Shown here one piece after another: positions 62,626-64,000 of a stretch of 64,000 nucleotides of DNA. The stretch lies in contig NZ_DASVCJ010000034.1 in NCBI RefSeq assembly GCF_036381655.1, positions 1 through 64,000 of the forward strand. The letters run 5' to 3'. The notes under the pieces were generated by a model. That model made no database searches and was not told the origin of the DNA. It worked only from the letters and a program-made list of their open reading frames with translations. The translations under genes and the position numbers were made by a program. The stretch's first letter is position 1. Each line of letters opens with the position of its first letter. This DNA comes from Ferrovibrio sp036381655 (GTDB lineage Bacteria > Pseudomonadota > Alphaproteobacteria > Ferrovibrionales > Ferrovibrionaceae).

Positions 62626-63222
62626 ATGCCGGCCGCCGCTCAGTCCACGGCAAAAAACAGCCGTCGCGTCGCGCGTATGGGCGCGGGGCGGGCCGGCACG
62701 GCGCGGCCCAATGGCCAGCAGACGGTCGATTACGGCACGCTTCCCCAGCATGTGGGCTATCTGCTCCGCCTCGCGCAATTGCGCGTCTGGGACGACTTCT
62801 ACCGCCGCGTCGGCGATACCGGCATCAGCCCGTCCCTTTATTCCGCGCTGATCCTGATAGAACGCAATCCCGGCCTGCAGCAAAGCCGCCTGGGCGAGGC
62901 GCTGGGCGTCGCGCGATCGGGCGCCATGACCATGGTCGATCGGTTGGAAAGCCTGAAGCTGGTCGAACGCCGCGCCGACCCGCATGATCGACGCGCCTAC
63001 GGCCTGTTCCTGACCGCCACCGGCCGGGCCCGGATGAGCCAATTCATCGCCCGCGTCCAGGAGCATGACAAGCATATCACGGCGGCGCTGACGCCGGAGG
63101 AGCATCGCGAGCTGATGGCGCTGCTGCAGAAATTCATTGCCGTACCGGCCAGGCCGGACAGCGCCAGCGAGAAACCCAGCGATAAACGCAGTGGCATCAT
63201 GGAGAGGGAGGAAACACCATGA
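62626..63222 (+). CDS. MarR family transcriptional regulator
   Basis: 198 residues with a basic N-terminal extension (about 35 residues) before the winged helix: LPQHVGYLLRLAQLRVWDDF, SRLGEALGVARSGAMTMVDR (recognition helix) and ERRADPHDRRAYGLFLTATG (wing). Its stop overlaps the start of the ABC binding-protein gene (ATGA at 63219), so it probably controls that uptake system. Confidence 0.9.
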   Translation: MPAAAQSTAKNSRRVARMGAGRAGTARPNGQQTVDYGTLPQHVGYLLRLAQLRVWDDFYRRVGDTGISPSLYSALILIERNPGLQQSRLGEALGVARSGAMTMVDRLESLKLVERRADPHDRRAYGLFLTATGRARMSQFIARVQEHDKHITAALTPEEHRELMALLQKFIAVPARPDSASEKPSDKRSGIMEREETP

Positions 63223-64000
63223 CAGTCAAGCTTACCCGCCGCCAATTCGCGGCCGGCACCGCAGCCAGCGCGGCTCTGCTGGCAGGCACGGCCCCGTTCA
63301 ACATCGTCCGCGCCCAGGGCAAGAAGCTGAAGATCGGCGTGCTGCTGCCGCGCTCCGGCTTCGAGGCACAGCTCGGCATCGCCTGCCAGCGCGGCATCGA
63401 CATCACGCAGAAGATGCTGCCCGCCTTCGGACTGCCCGGCGATTTCGAGATCATGAACGCCGACACGGAATCGAATGTCGACGTCGCGCGCTCGCGGGCC
63501 GAAAAGCTGGTCAATGAAGGCGCCCATGTCCTGATCGGTGCCTTCGATTCGGGGCAATCCGCCGCAATCGCCCAGGTCGCCGAGCAGAAGGGCGTGCCTT
63601 ACGTCATCAATATCGCCGCCGCCCCGCAGATCACCGAGCAGGGCTACAAATACGTCTTCCGCAATTTCCCGACCGCGCCGATGCTGGTGCGCAACGGCCT
63701 GGTGCTGATGAAGTCGGTCTTCGAAAAGAGCGGCATCACGCCGAAGACCGTCGTGTTCATGCATGTCAACGACACCTTCGGCCAGGCGATGCAGAAGGGC
63801 ATCTCCGCGATGCTGCCCAGCCTCGACATGCCGTTCAAGGTGGTCGAGACCATCGCCTATGACCCGCAGGCGAAGGATCTTTCGGTCGAAGTGGCGAAGG
63901 CCAAGGCGACCGGCGCCGAAATGCTGATGCCGGTTACCCGCATCAATGACGCCATCCTGCTGGTGCGCGAGATGGTCAAGCAGCGCTGGGAGCCGAAGAT
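63219..64000 (+). CDS. ABC transporter substrate-binding protein (branched-chain amino acid/LivK type), partial
   Basis: The first 260 residues of a periplasmic binding protein, cut by the window end. The Tat leader is TRRQFAAGTAASAALLAGTA (R7-R8). KIGVLLPRSGFEAQLGIACQ, HVLIGAFDSGQSAAIAQVAE and TVVFMHVNDTFGQAM match the type-I (LivK/aromatic) periplasmic binding fold. Translationally coupled to the MarR gene. Ligand likely an amino acid, urea or aromatic acid. Confidence 0.9.
   Translation, partial: MTVKLTRRQFAAGTAASAALLAGTAPFNIVRAQGKKLKIGVLLPRSGFEAQLGIACQRGIDITQKMLPAFGLPGDFEIMNADTESNVDVARSRAEKLVNEGAHVLIGAFDSGQSAAIAQVAEQKGVPYVINIAAAPQITEQGYKYVFRNFPTAPMLVRNGLVLMKSVFEKSGITPKTVVFMHVNDTFGQAMQKGISAMLPSLDMPFKVVETIAYDPQAKDLSVEVAKAKATGAEMLMPVTRINDAILLVREMVKQRWEPK

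Overview
This window is high-GC bacterial DNA, most likely from an alphaproteobacterium of Rhodospirillales type. The lineage call is inference. It rests on hrcA-grpE lying apart from dnaK-dnaJ, a SAM-II riboswitch in front of metZ, a DUF2336 gene coupled to a GGDEF gene, a bufferin-type bufABC cluster and XdhABC. Coding density is high, and there is no phage, transposase, integrase, CRISPR array or rRNA operon.

Layout. 0-1.2 kb: tRNA-Glu(CTC), tRNA-Gly(GCC) and a hypothetical gene. 1.2-2.9 kb: an accessory patch with palindromes, 21-bp degenerate repeats, a decayed second copy of an ilvD-type 3' end, and a two-gene cassette (HTH protein plus a frameshifted small partner). 2.9-11.6 kb: a catabolic block with an IlvD/Edd dehydratase, an M20 deacylase, a leucine-dehydrogenase-type enzyme, an SDR, an AraC regulator, an AlaX-like editing protein, YciI, a small monooxygenase and an acyl-CoA dehydrogenase. 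Four gaps in this block share the element TTTTnnCCAATAC, always pointing at the next gene, so it looks like one regulon. 11.6-21.9 kb: a GH13 lipoprotein, hrcA-grpE, a periplasmic phosphatase-superfamily enzyme, alkB, a pncA remnant and dnaK-dnaJ. 21.9-29 kb: a decayed hypothetical pair, dapB, DUF2244, threonine dehydratase, an SDR, a class-I glutamine amidotransferase behind a 13-bp perfect inverted repeat, and rsmB.

29-43.9 kb: an exported metalloprotease-like protein, bufABC (a copper-related RiPP cluster), a creatininase-like protein, a second argE, folE, apaG, an OmpA-family porin, metZ with SAM-II riboswitch and terminator, a Y-family polymerase, an extensin-like lipoprotein, divergent epmA/efp, and an HxlR regulator whose 3' end runs into a palindromic repeat. 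43.9-54.5 kb: two molybdenum hydroxylase systems (a two-subunit Tat-exported one, and XdhABC preceded by ABC ATPase and permease genes). 54.5-64 kb: a Tat-exported HAD dehalogenase-like protein with a frameshifted divergent LysR gene, an MFS exporter, DUF2336 plus a diguanylate cyclase, a HAD hydrolase, dapD, a receiver protein, and a MarR regulator overlapping a Tat-exported ABC binding protein cut by the window end.

Four loci have genes broken by small indels (about 2.67, 18.44, 22.2-22.6 and 55.69 kb). Short tandem repeats (12, 14, 15, 21, 27 bp) sit repeatedly at gene edges. Assembly errors cannot be excluded for the single-base frameshifts.
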